A stretch of DNA of 64,000 bases, taken from positions 1 through 64,000 of the forward strand of contig CAKQIY010000004.1 in NCBI GenBank assembly GCA_934247115.1. Reading direction: 5' to 3'. Positions 43,853 to 52,633 of the stretch are shown here, one piece after another. A program made the translations under genes and the position numbers. The number at the start of each line of letters is the position of its first letter. Positions within the stretch are counted from its first letter, which is position 1. Source of the stretch: an uncultured Coprococcus sp. (lineage in GTDB: Bacteria > Bacillota > Clostridia > Lachnospirales > Lachnospiraceae). Under the pieces are notes generated by a model. That model searched no databases, had not been told where the DNA came from, and saw nothing but the letters and a program-made list of their open reading frames with translations.

Positions 43853-46800
43853 ATGATTGAGAATAAGAGAGCAGAGAATACCGGATTATACGACCCAAGC
43901 TTTGAGCACGATAACTGTGGTATCGGTGCCGTTGTCAATATCAAGGGTATCAAGACACATGACACAGTGAACAATGCTCTCAAGATAGTAGAGAATCTTG
44001 AGCACAGAGCAGGAAAGGACGCAGAGGGCAAGACCGGAGATGGTGTAGGCATACTCCTTCAGATATCACATAAGTTCTTCACCAAGGCTTTAGCTGAGCT
44101 TGGATATGGCCTTGGAAAGGAAGGCGATTATGGAATAGGAATGTTCTTTTTTCCACAGAAAGAACTGCCTCGTAAGCAGGCTATGAAGATGTTTGAGGTT
44201 ATAGTTGAGAAGGAAGGACTGGAGTTCATCTGCTGGAGAGAGGTTCCGACAACACCTGGAATCCTTGGTAAGAAGGCCATAGATGTCATGCCATGCATCA
44301 TGCAGGCATTTATCAGAAGACCAGAGACAGTTAAGGCTGGTATGGACTTTGACAGAAAGCTCTACTTCGTCAGACGAATATTTGAGGAGAGCAATGATGA
44401 CACGTATGTTCCATCACTTTCCAGCAAGACTATAGTATATAAAGGAATGTTCCTTGTCGGTGAACTCAGGAAGTTCTACAACGACCTTCAGGATCCGGAC
44501 TATGAGTCAGCTATAGGACTTGTTCATTCAAGATTTTCAACGAATACAACACCATCATGGCTCAGAGCTCATCCATACAGATATCTGTGCCACAATGGAG
44601 AGATCAATACCATAAGGGGAAATGAGGACAAGATGATCGCCCGTGAGGAGACTATGGAGTCGACCATCATGCAGGATGAGATGTACAAGGTTATGCCTGT
44701 TCTTGATCCGGATGGATCGGATTCAGCAAGACTTGATAACTGTCTTGAGTTCCTGGTGCTCAATGGAATACCGCTTCCTATGGCAGTCATGATCACGATC
44801 CCTGAACCATGGGAGAACGATAGAGCCATGAGCCAGGAGAAGAAGGACTTCTATCAGTACTATGCAACTATGATGGAGCCTTGGGATGGCCCTGCTTCTA
44901 TATTATTCACAGATGGTGAACTCATGGGAGCAGTCCTCGACAGAAATGGACTGAGACCATCGAGATACTATATAACAGATGATGATTACCTTGTGCTTTC
45001 ATCGGAGGTCGGAGTCCTGGACGTAGATCCATCCAAGATCGTGAAGAAAGACCGACTCAGACCTGGCAAGATGCTTCTGGTAGATACAGTGAACGGACGT
45101 CTTATCTCAGATGAGGAGATCAAGGAGAAATACGCGCTTGCAAAGCCTTACGGCGAGTGGGTAGACAGCAATCTTGTACATCTCGCTGATCTGAAGATTC
45201 CAAATATCAGAGTTCAGGAGTACACAGACGAGGAGAGAGCTAGACTTCAGAAGGCATTTGGATATACCTATGAAGACTTCAAGAACACGATATATCCTAT
45301 GGCAGAGAAAGGTGCAGAGGCCATCAGCGCTATGGGTACTGATACACCACTTGCAGTCCTCTCGAACAGCCACAAGCCACTGTTCAACTTCTTCAAGCAG
45401 TTATTTGCACAGGTTACAAACCCACCAATCGATGCGATCAGAGAGGAAGTTGTCACATCCACATCGGTATACCTCGGAAAGGATGGTAATATCCTCGAGG
45501 AGAAACCTGAGAACTGCCACGTGCTGAAGATCAACCATCCAATACTGACAAATACAGATATTCTGAAGATCAAGAATATGAATGTACCGGGACTTAAGGT
45601 TGCGACACTTCCTATTCTTTATTATAAGAACACATCCATGGAGAAGGCTCTCGACAGACTGTTTATCGAGGCCGACAAGCTTTACAGGGACGGTGTAAAT
45701 ATCCTTATTCTTTCAGACAGAGGCGTGGATGAGAACCATGTGGCAATACCATCACTCCTTGCAGTATCAGCAATGCAGAAGCATCTGGTACGTACCAAGA
45801 AGAGAACCGCGGTTGCGATCATCCTTGAAAGTGCTGATCCAAGAAATGTTCACCACTTTGCAACACTTCTCGGATACGGTGCTTGTGCGGTAAATCCATA
45901 TCTGGCAATAGAGACCATCAAGCAGATGGTTGACTCGCACCTGCTTAACAAGGATTTCAATGCGGCTGTCGATGATTACAACAGTGCAATATGTCATGGA
46001 ATAGTTAAGATCGCATCCAAGATGGGAGTCTCAACGATTCAGTCATACATGGGTTCACAGATATTTGAGTGTATCGGACTCTCAAAAGATGTTGTGGACA
46101 GATACTTTACAAATACAGTAAGCCGTGTCGGCGGTTCCGGAATAAAGGAACTTGAGAAGACCGTTGATGATCTTCATTCATCAGCATTTGATCCGCTTGG
46201 ACTGAACACGAATCTTGCCCTCACAAGCATTGGCGCCCACAAGTTCAGAAGCGGCAAGGAGGAACATCTGTACAATCCTGTCACAATACATCTTCTTCAG
46301 GAGGCCACAAGGCGCGGTGATTATAAGCTGTTCAAGCAGTACACAGCAGCGCTCCATGATGAGCAGAAGCCATTCCACCTCAGAGGTCTTATGGACTTCA
46401 AGTTTGCTGATAAGCCGGTCCCACTTGATGAGGTTGAACCAGCAAGTGAGATAGTCAAGAGGTTTAAGACAGGAGCCATGAGTTACGGAAGTATATCACA
46501 GGAGGCACATGAGTGTATGGCCATCGCCATGAACGAGCTGGGCGGCAAGTCCAACTCAGGAGAGGGCGGTGAGTCGATAGAGAGACTTACCATCGGCAAG
46601 GATGGCAAGAACAGATGTTCAGCCATCAAGCAGGTTGCATCTGGAAGATTTGGAGTTACATCAAGATATCTTGTGAGTGCCAAGGAGATCCAGATAAAGA
46701 TGGCACAGGGAGCAAAGCCTGGTGAGGGCGGACATCTTCCTGGAGGAAAGGTATATCCTTGGATCGCAAAGACAAGACTTTCAACACCGGGTGTAAGCCT

Positions 46801-48400
46801 TATATCTCCACCACCACATCACGATATCTATTCTATAGAGGATCTTGCACAGCTTATATACGACTGTAAGAATGCAAACCGTGATGCGAGAATATCTGTA
46901 AAGCTTGTTTCAGAGGCTGGTGTCGGTACAGTAGCAGCCGGCGTTGCAAAGGCCGGAGCACAGGTCATCCTGATCTCAGGTTACGACGGAGGAACAGGTG
47001 CTGCACCTAACAACTCCATCCATTACGCAGGACTCCCTTGGGAGCTTGGACTTGCAGAGACACATCAGACACTTATCATGAATGATCTCAGAAATAAGGT
47101 CATCCTTGAGGCAGACGGTAAGCTGATGACAGGCCGCGACGTTGCGATAGCTGCAATGCTCGGAGCTGAGGAATTTGGATTTGCAACAGCACCACTTGTA
47201 ACAATGGGTTGTGTCATGATGAGGGTATGTAACCTTGACACATGTCCTGTCGGTATAGCAACACAGAATCCTGAGCTCAGAAAGAGATTCAGAGGAAAGC
47301 CTGAGTACGTGAAGAACTTCATGCTGTTCATAGCAGAGGAGCTTCGTGAGTACATGAGTAAGCTCGGAGTCAGAACCGTCGATGAACTGGTTGGACGTTC
47401 AGATCTCCTGATGAGCAGCGACAGAGCAGATGAGAGAAATGTCATCCTTGATAAGATAATCAACAATCCATATATGGATATGCCACAGAACAAGGTTAAG
47501 TACCATGAGAAGAATGTATATGACTTCCAGCTTGAGAAGACAGTAGATATGAGGATACTCATGAAGAAGCTCGGACCTGCACTCGAGAAGGGACAGAAGA
47601 AGAGCGTCGAGCTTGATGTGGTCAATACGGACAGATCTGTTGGAACAATATTCGGATCAGAAATCACCAAGAAATATGGCGAGTCCCTTGATGAGGACAC
47701 ATATATCGTCAAATGTAACGGTGCCGGCGGACAGAGCTTTGGAGCATTTATTCCAAAGGGACTTACACTTGAGCTGGTTGGTGACAGCAACGATTACTTT
47801 GGAAAGGGGCTGTCAGGTGGTAAGCTGATCGTTTATCCACCACGCTCAGTAAAGTATAAGCATGAGGATAACATCATTATAGGAAACGTTGCACTGTACG
47901 GTGCCACAAGTGGTAAGGCATTCATCAATGGTGTTGCAGGCGAGAGATTTGCAGTTCGTAACTCTGGTGCCACAGCGGTCGTTGAGGGTGTTGGAGACCA
48001 CGGATGTGAGTACATGACAGGTGGTAAGGTCGTAGTCCTTGGAACAACAGGCAAGAACTTTGCAGCCGGAATGAGCGGCGGTATCGCATATGTTCTTGAT
48101 ATGGGTAACGATCTGTACAAGAGACTGAACAAAGAGATGATATCCATAGAGGCTGTTACGGACAAGTATGAGGTGAGTGAACTTAAGCAGCTCATCATGG
48201 ATCATGTAAACTATACCAATTCAGAGATAGGTAAGAGAATCCTTGAGGACTTTGAGGGATACCTGCCAAAGTTTAAGAAGATCATACCAAAGGATTACAA
48301 GAAGATGATGAATATGATAGTTGCATTTGAGGAGAAGGGCCTTAGCCGTGAGAAGGCAGCTATCGAAGCATTCTACAAGGTTAAGAATGGAGGTAAGTAG
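43853..48400 (+). CDS. gltB: Glutamate synthase (NADPH) large subunit
   Basis: The protein is 1515 residues from the ATG at 43853. Earlier in-frame TTG (43784) and ATG (43832) starts are possible but less likely, as AAAGGACGG lies 10-16 bases before 43853. The catalytic Cys of the glutaminase is in HDNCGIGAV, about 20 residues in. The central and FMN domains follow, with GGESIERLTIGKDGKN and GEGGHLPGGKV. The 3Fe-4S Cys residues are in MRVCNLDTCPVGIATQ, and a GXGXG domain ends the protein. It moves the amide of glutamine to 2-oxoglutarate together with GltD, 2 bp downstream. Confidence 0.96.
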   Translation: MIENKRAENTGLYDPSFEHDNCGIGAVVNIKGIKTHDTVNNALKIVENLEHRAGKDAEGKTGDGVGILLQISHKFFTKALAELGYGLGKEGDYGIGMFFFPQKELPRKQAMKMFEVIVEKEGLEFICWREVPTTPGILGKKAIDVMPCIMQAFIRRPETVKAGMDFDRKLYFVRRIFEESNDDTYVPSLSSKTIVYKGMFLVGELRKFYNDLQDPDYESAIGLVHSRFSTNTTPSWLRAHPYRYLCHNGEINTIRGNEDKMIAREETMESTIMQDEMYKVMPVLDPDGSDSARLDNCLEFLVLNGIPLPMAVMITIPEPWENDRAMSQEKKDFYQYYATMMEPWDGPASILFTDGELMGAVLDRNGLRPSRYYITDDDYLVLSSEVGVLDVDPSKIVKKDRLRPGKMLLVDTVNGRLISDEEIKEKYALAKPYGEWVDSNLVHLADLKIPNIRVQEYTDEERARLQKAFGYTYEDFKNTIYPMAEKGAEAISAMGTDTPLAVLSNSHKPLFNFFKQLFAQVTNPPIDAIREEVVTSTSVYLGKDGNILEEKPENCHVLKINHPILTNTDILKIKNMNVPGLKVATLPILYYKNTSMEKALDRLFIEADKLYRDGVNILILSDRGVDENHVAIPSLLAVSAMQKHLVRTKKRTAVAIILESADPRNVHHFATLLGYGACAVNPYLAIETIKQMVDSHLLNKDFNAAVDDYNSAICHGIVKIASKMGVSTIQSYMGSQIFECIGLSKDVVDRYFTNTVSRVGGSGIKELEKTVDDLHSSAFDPLGLNTNLALTSIGAHKFRSGKEEHLYNPVTIHLLQEATRRGDYKLFKQYTAALHDEQKPFHLRGLMDFKFADKPVPLDEVEPASEIVKRFKTGAMSYGSISQEAHECMAIAMNELGGKSNSGEGGESIERLTIGKDGKNRCSAIKQVASGRFGVTSRYLVSAKEIQIKMAQGAKPGEGGHLPGGKVYPWIAKTRLSTPGVSLISPPPHHDIYSIEDLAQLIYDCKNANRDARISVKLVSEAGVGTVAAGVAKAGAQVILISGYDGGTGAAPNNSIHYAGLPWELGLAETHQTLIMNDLRNKVILEADGKLMTGRDVAIAAMLGAEEFGFATAPLVTMGCVMMRVCNLDTCPVGIATQNPELRKRFRGKPEYVKNFMLFIAEELREYMSKLGVRTVDELVGRSDLLMSSDRADERNVILDKIINNPYMDMPQNKVKYHEKNVYDFQLEKTVDMRILMKKLGPALEKGQKKSVELDVVNTDRSVGTIFGSEITKKYGESLDEDTYIVKCNGAGGQSFGAFIPKGLTLELVGDSNDYFGKGLSGGKLIVYPPRSVKYKHEDNIIIGNVALYGATSGKAFINGVAGERFAVRNSGATAVVEGVGDHGCEYMTGGKVVVLGTTGKNFAAGMSGGIAYVLDMGNDLYKRLNKEMISIEAVTDKYEVSELKQLIMDHVNYTNSEIGKRILEDFEGYLPKFKKIIPKDYKKMMNMIVAFEEKGLSREKAAIEAFYKVKNGGK

Positions 48401-48402
48401 GA

Positions 48403-49968
48403 ATGGGAAAACCAACTGGATTTTTAGAATATGAGAGAAAGACAAGCGCAGAGCTTGCTCCTAAGGATAGAATCAAGAACTTTAACGAATTCCACACTCC
48501 GCTTAGCCGTGATGAGCAGAGAAAGCAGGCTGCAAGATGTATGGACTGTGGAGTGCCGTTCTGCCAGGCCGGTATGAATATATGTGGCATGACATCGGGA
48601 TGTCCTCTGAACAACCTGATTCCTGAGTGGAATGATATGCTCTATAATGACAATCTTGAGCAGGCATTTGCAAGACTCAGTAAGACCAACTGTTTCCCAG
48701 AGTTTACAAGCCGTGTGTGCCCGGCTCTCTGTGAGAAGGCATGTACCTGTAACTTGAACGGCGATCCTGTTTCAGTCCGTGAGAATGAGAGGGCTATCAT
48801 AGAATATGCATTTGCAAATGACCTCGTAAATGATGATCAGCCAAAGGTTCATTCTGGCAAGAAGGTGGCAGTTATAGGTTCGGGTCCTTCTGGACTTGCA
48901 GTGGCAGATCAGCTGATTGGCAGAGGTCATGACGTGACTGTATATGAGAGAAGTGACAGACCGGGTGGACTTCTCATGTATGGTATTCCAAACATGAAAC
49001 TTGAGAAGCAGATCATAGACAGAAGAATAGATGTCATGAAGAAGAGAGGAATAAAGTTCGTATTAAACACAGAGGTAGCAACCGGAAAGGCATCTGCTAA
49101 GGCTGTGTGTCCGAAGGACGACCAGATGACTGGATACCTTAAGAACAAGAACCTCAAGTACGTGAAGGCTGAGGATCTGCTTAAGGAATATGACGCAGTT
49201 GTGCTTGCCTGTGGTGCTGCCAATCCAAGAGACATCAAGGCACCTGGAAGGGATGCAAAGGGAATCTACTTCGCCGTTGATTTTCTCAAGACAACTACAA
49301 TGAGTCTTGTAAATTCAGGCTTTGCAGACAAGCAGTTCGTGAACTGCAAGGGCAAGAATGTCCTCGTCATCGGTGGTGGTGATACGGGAAATGACTGTGT
49401 GGGAACAGCAGTCCGTGAGGGCGCTGTCAACGTGACACAGCTTGAGATGATGCCAAAGGCACCTGATACAAGAACCCCAGACAATCCATGGCCGGAGTGG
49501 CCGAAGATCTGCAAGACAGATTATGGTCAGCAGGAGGCTATAGCAGTATACGGACATGATCCTAGAATATATGAGACTACAGTCAAGGAATTCATCAAGG
49601 ACAAGGATGGAAATGTCAAGGCAGCCAAGTGTGTTAAGCTCGACTGGAAGAAGAATCCTGAGACAGGAAGAATGACAATGACAGAGATAGAGGGAAGTGA
49701 GTACATCGTTGACTGTGATGTGGTACTCATCGCAGCAGGTTTCCTCGGTTGTCAGACATATGTGGCAGAGAGCTTTGGCGTAGAACTCAACGAGAGAACA
49801 AATGTCAAGACTCCATGTCCAAACTCATATATAACAAATGTCCCAAAGGTGTTCGTAGCCGGAGATATGCACAGAGGCCAGTCACTTGTAGTATGGGCCA
49901 TCCGCGAAGGCCGCGAAGCCGCTATGGCAGTGGAAGAGCTGCTGCTAGGATACACAAACCTGCAGTAA
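48403..49968 (+). CDS. gltD: Glutamate synthase (NADPH) small subunit
   Basis: The 521-residue protein has two N-terminal 4Fe-4S Cys clusters (CMDCGVPFCQ near 46-55 and PALCEKACTCN near 108-120). It has the first dinucleotide fold VAVIGSGPSGLAVADQL near 155 for FAD and the second VLVIGGGDTGNDCVGTA near 325 for NADPH. It supplies electrons to GltB. TGGAGG precedes the ATG at the end of gltB. The two genes form an operon that uses 2-oxoglutarate made by Icd. Confidence 0.96.
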   Translation: MGKPTGFLEYERKTSAELAPKDRIKNFNEFHTPLSRDEQRKQAARCMDCGVPFCQAGMNICGMTSGCPLNNLIPEWNDMLYNDNLEQAFARLSKTNCFPEFTSRVCPALCEKACTCNLNGDPVSVRENERAIIEYAFANDLVNDDQPKVHSGKKVAVIGSGPSGLAVADQLIGRGHDVTVYERSDRPGGLLMYGIPNMKLEKQIIDRRIDVMKKRGIKFVLNTEVATGKASAKAVCPKDDQMTGYLKNKNLKYVKAEDLLKEYDAVVLACGAANPRDIKAPGRDAKGIYFAVDFLKTTTMSLVNSGFADKQFVNCKGKNVLVIGGGDTGNDCVGTAVREGAVNVTQLEMMPKAPDTRTPDNPWPEWPKICKTDYGQQEAIAVYGHDPRIYETTVKEFIKDKDGNVKAAKCVKLDWKKNPETGRMTMTEIEGSEYIVDCDVVLIAAGFLGCQTYVAESFGVELNERTNVKTPCPNSYITNVPKVFVAGDMHRGQSLVVWAIREGREAAMAVEELLLGYTNLQ

Positions 49969-50010
49969 AGGATAGACGTATTTGGTTCGTTCCCTGAGTG
50001 AATTATAAAA

Positions 50011-50056
50011 AATATCCCTAATACCATATTATTGAGGTATTAGGGATATTTTTTTC
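50011..50056 (+). terminator. Terminator of gltBD
   Basis: AATATCCCTAATACC (50011-50025) pairs perfectly with GGTATTAGGGATATT (50036-50050), followed by seven T residues. Confidence 0.95.
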
Positions 50057-50249
50057 TCTTTTCATTCGATAATTGGGTTGAAAGATACAATAATCAGAAT
50101 ATTATCCTGGAGTGTGGATTTTATATGAAATTAGGATAAATTTATAACTAAAACATTTGAAAGCCAGGTAATATGGAAAAACAATCTGTTATAGAATCCT
50201 TTTGTATGTGTGAATTTGTCTCGCAGCCAGCCCTTTGAAAACAAAAAAG

Positions 50250-50410
50250 ATGTATATATACCCCAAAATCGATAGTGCAGACGACTGAGGTTTGGCGTTT
50301 CTTGCTGAGGCGGAGAGCACAACGCCCTTATCGTGCTCGGAGCCGAATGCAGATAGAAGCAAGCTGAAACGAAGGAAGGCAAACGTGATTGCGGTTTATG
50401 CTATATATCA
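50250..50410 (-). repeat. Intergenic palindromic element, copy E2
   Basis: This 161-bp stretch lies in the 495-bp spacer between the converging gltD and phosphofructokinase genes. Read on the minus strand, it matches copy E1 (24036-24184) in order: CAGCTtGCTTctATCTGC, an apical hairpin with 6-bp arms (50315-50320 and 50333-50338) around the loop GATAAGGGCGTT, then CAGCA, CACTATCG and a terminal TATATATAC. The loop differs from that of E1 by one base, while the arms are a different sequence that still pairs. Outer arms TATATATA/TATATAT also match. No coding capacity is seen. Confidence 0.7.
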
Positions 50411-50463
50411 ATCTTTCTGTGCAGGTGGGCGTCAGTGAAGAGATATCCAGCCGTACTCGACTC

Positions 50464-51693
50464 TTAAAGCAGGTGGTTTACCGGCAGGTACATAGGAAGT
50501 CCATCTTTGTACTGAAGGGAAACCTCACCTATTATAAGAGGTCTGAGATAAGCTTCCATCTCAGGTGTGACATCATTCTTCTCAGGTGTGATCCACTCTA
50601 GTGGAATTGTCTTGGCCTGATTTGCGATGAGCGCTACATTTTCAGGCTCGATAATCCACTGGTAAGGGTCGTTTGACACTCTCTTTATGGTTGACATAAC
50701 TGCGGTCATACCTTCGGCTGCATACTTTACGGCGGCCTGTCCAAGTGCAAATGATTCATTGATATCTGTTCTTGAAGAAATGTGTGCAGCGCATCTCTGG
50801 AGCACATTCAGCTCTATGGAACGAACCTTTATGTCCATTCTGGACTTAACAAGACTCTCGAGGGCTTTTCCGGTTCCACTGAGCTGTGCGTGACCGAACT
50901 TGTCTGCCACGGCTGAGGTTGCACTGATGTAGTTGCCGTCCTTGTCATGAATTCCCTCAGATACTGCAATGATGACACATCTTGATGTCTTTAATACATT
51001 CTTGATATCTTCTATGAACTGGTCCTCGTCGAAATCAACCTCCGGAAGGTATATGAGATGAGGAGCAAGACTGTAATCATTTCTTGCAAGGCATGAGGCT
51101 GCGGTGAGCCAGCCGGCATCACGTCCCATTATCTCTACGATGACAACGCTTGGTATATGGTAGATGTAGGTATCGTGTGCGATCTCCAGCATGGTCGATG
51201 CAACGTACTTGGCTGCAGAACCAAATCCAGGAGTGTGGTCCGTGAGGCACAGATCATTGTCTATAGTCTTAGGAATTCCCACGATCTTTACATCTGAGCC
51301 GATTTTCTTTGCGTATTTGCTGAGCTTGTCAACTGTATCCATGGAATCATTGCCACCGATATAGAAGAAAGCAGCAACCTGGTATTCTTCAAATCTGTCG
51401 AATATTATCTCATATGGTTTGGAATCAACCTCAAAGTCAGGAAGCTTGTATCTGCATGATCCCAGATACATAGCAGGAGAAAGCTCCAATGTATTCACAA
51501 GCGGAAACTTTGAGAGTGCCATGAGAGAGAGGTCTATGAAATTATTTTCAAGAACGCCCTGTATACCATGGATCGCACCATATACTCTTGTGAATTTGCT
51601 GCTCTTTTTAACTCCGTCTATAACACCTGCCAGCGATGCATTTATCGCCACGGTAGGACCTCCGGACTGAGCTACTATACAATTGTCTTTCAT
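50464..51693 (-). CDS. 6-phosphofructokinase (likely PPi-dependent or mixed type)
   Basis: The 409-residue enzyme has the PFK core: IVAQSGGPTVAINA at the N terminus, a YIGGNDSMDT motif near residue 108-117 and the substrate loop GIPKTIDNDLCLTDHTPGFGSA. The Lys before TIDND marks the PPi-type site in place of the Gly of typical ATP-PFKs, so pyrophosphate could be the phosphoryl donor. A further segment EIMGRDAGWL is seen. GGAG lies upstream of the ATG on the minus strand. It is a single gene in convergent orientation to gltD. Confidence 0.88.
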   Translation of the reverse strand: MKDNCIVAQSGGPTVAINASLAGVIDGVKKSSKFTRVYGAIHGIQGVLENNFIDLSLMALSKFPLVNTLELSPAMYLGSCRYKLPDFEVDSKPYEIIFDRFEEYQVAAFFYIGGNDSMDTVDKLSKYAKKIGSDVKIVGIPKTIDNDLCLTDHTPGFGSAAKYVASTMLEIAHDTYIYHIPSVVIVEIMGRDAGWLTAASCLARNDYSLAPHLIYLPEVDFDEDQFIEDIKNVLKTSRCVIIAVSEGIHDKDGNYISATSAVADKFGHAQLSGTGKALESLVKSRMDIKVRSIELNVLQRCAAHISSRTDINESFALGQAAVKYAAEGMTAVMSTIKRVSNDPYQWIIEPENVALIANQAKTIPLEWITPEKNDVTPEMEAYLRPLIIGEVSLQYKDGLPMYLPVNHLL

Positions 51694-51716
51694 ATCAATT
51701 TACTCCTTTGAAATTA

Positions 51717-52316
51717 TTACTCCGGGCTGCGGAGAAGAATACCGATCTTCTTGCGGCCGTAAACCATAAGCGCATCCTTTATGATGTCCTGGTTTGCCGG
51801 TGTGGTATGGATCTCAACTCTGTCGAGAAGTTCCTCCACATATGATACCCAGAGATCATATATTATCTTTTGATTTTTTTCGCTGACTGGTGGAAGTGCA
51901 GCTTTTGCCTTCTCAAAGTCAGGATCATCATCTGTCATGTAAATAAACGAATCAGGCTTTAAAGCATCTTCGCCGTATGCAGCCACGAATATATCCTCGG
52001 TTCTGACAAAACCACAGTCGTACATCTCAACGATGAGATCGTGGATGCATTCATCTATGTTGTCAAAGTAGTGGTAGTATCTCAGGCGGTATGTCTGATC
52101 CTCTTCGTCCATATCGTCCTTGTTGAGCCAGTATCCTTTGCTCTCAATCTGTTCTTCCTGGATGATTTCCTCGGACCATCTGTCCATGTCGTGGTCGGTG
52201 GACTCCCGGCGTATAGCGAGCCATCTCCTTATATATAAAATAGTCAGGAGAACCAGAGCCAGAAAAAATATTATCAGCAGTATTAGATATCCCATCTGTA
52301 GGGTGTTTTTATCCAT
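51717..52316 (-). CDS. Small membrane protein of unknown function
   Basis: The product is 199 residues from the ATG at 52316, where AGGTG lies seven bases upstream on the minus strand. A longer frame reaches 52367, but its start is poor. One N-terminal helix (about 8-29) is followed by an acidic soluble part with IRRW at the membrane edge and many Asp/Glu/Tyr residues. No domain is recognised. It lies 23 bp before the phosphofructokinase gene in the opposite reading of the coordinates, but transcription runs from this gene away from the AAA cassette. Confidence 0.65.
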   Translation of the reverse strand: MDKNTLQMGYLILLIIFFLALVLLTILYIRRWLAIRRESTDHDMDRWSEEIIQEEQIESKGYWLNKDDMDEEDQTYRLRYYHYFDNIDECIHDLIVEMYDCGFVRTEDIFVAAYGEDALKPDSFIYMTDDDPDFEKAKAALPPVSEKNQKIIYDLWVSYVEELLDRVEIHTTPANQDIIKDALMVYGRKKIGILLRSPE

Positions 52317-52494
52317 CTGTATACACCTGCCTTTCATATATGAAATCATAAAAATACAAAAATCCATAAGTAATTTAATATTATCATAGATGGTAAAGAA
52401 ATTTCAAGGGATATGGCAATGTAAGATGACTGCAAATTTATAGAATTGAGCTGGTGTGTGATTATTCATTAATTATAAGGTTATGAAATAAGTG

Positions 52495-52535
52495 ATACCC
52501 GGATCTGGAGAATACTTCAGTTCCGGGTATTTTTG
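52495..52535 (+). terminator. Terminator-like hairpin upstream of the AAA cassette
   Basis: ATACCCGGA (52495-52503) pairs with TCCGGGTAT (52522-52530), with inner CTG/CAG pairing, followed by TTTTTG. It lies in the 317-bp divergent spacer and has no plus-strand gene before it. A TTTACA-17-TTATTA promoter-like pair follows at 52543-52571, so the cassette can be transcribed independently of it. Confidence 0.6.
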
Positions 52536-52633
52536 TGCGTAATTTACAATTTTGAAAAGGTTTTATTATTACTTTGTTGATATTATACGGATATGTCAGA
52601 TGGATATAAAAGACGGAGAGGCAGGTGTATTCA

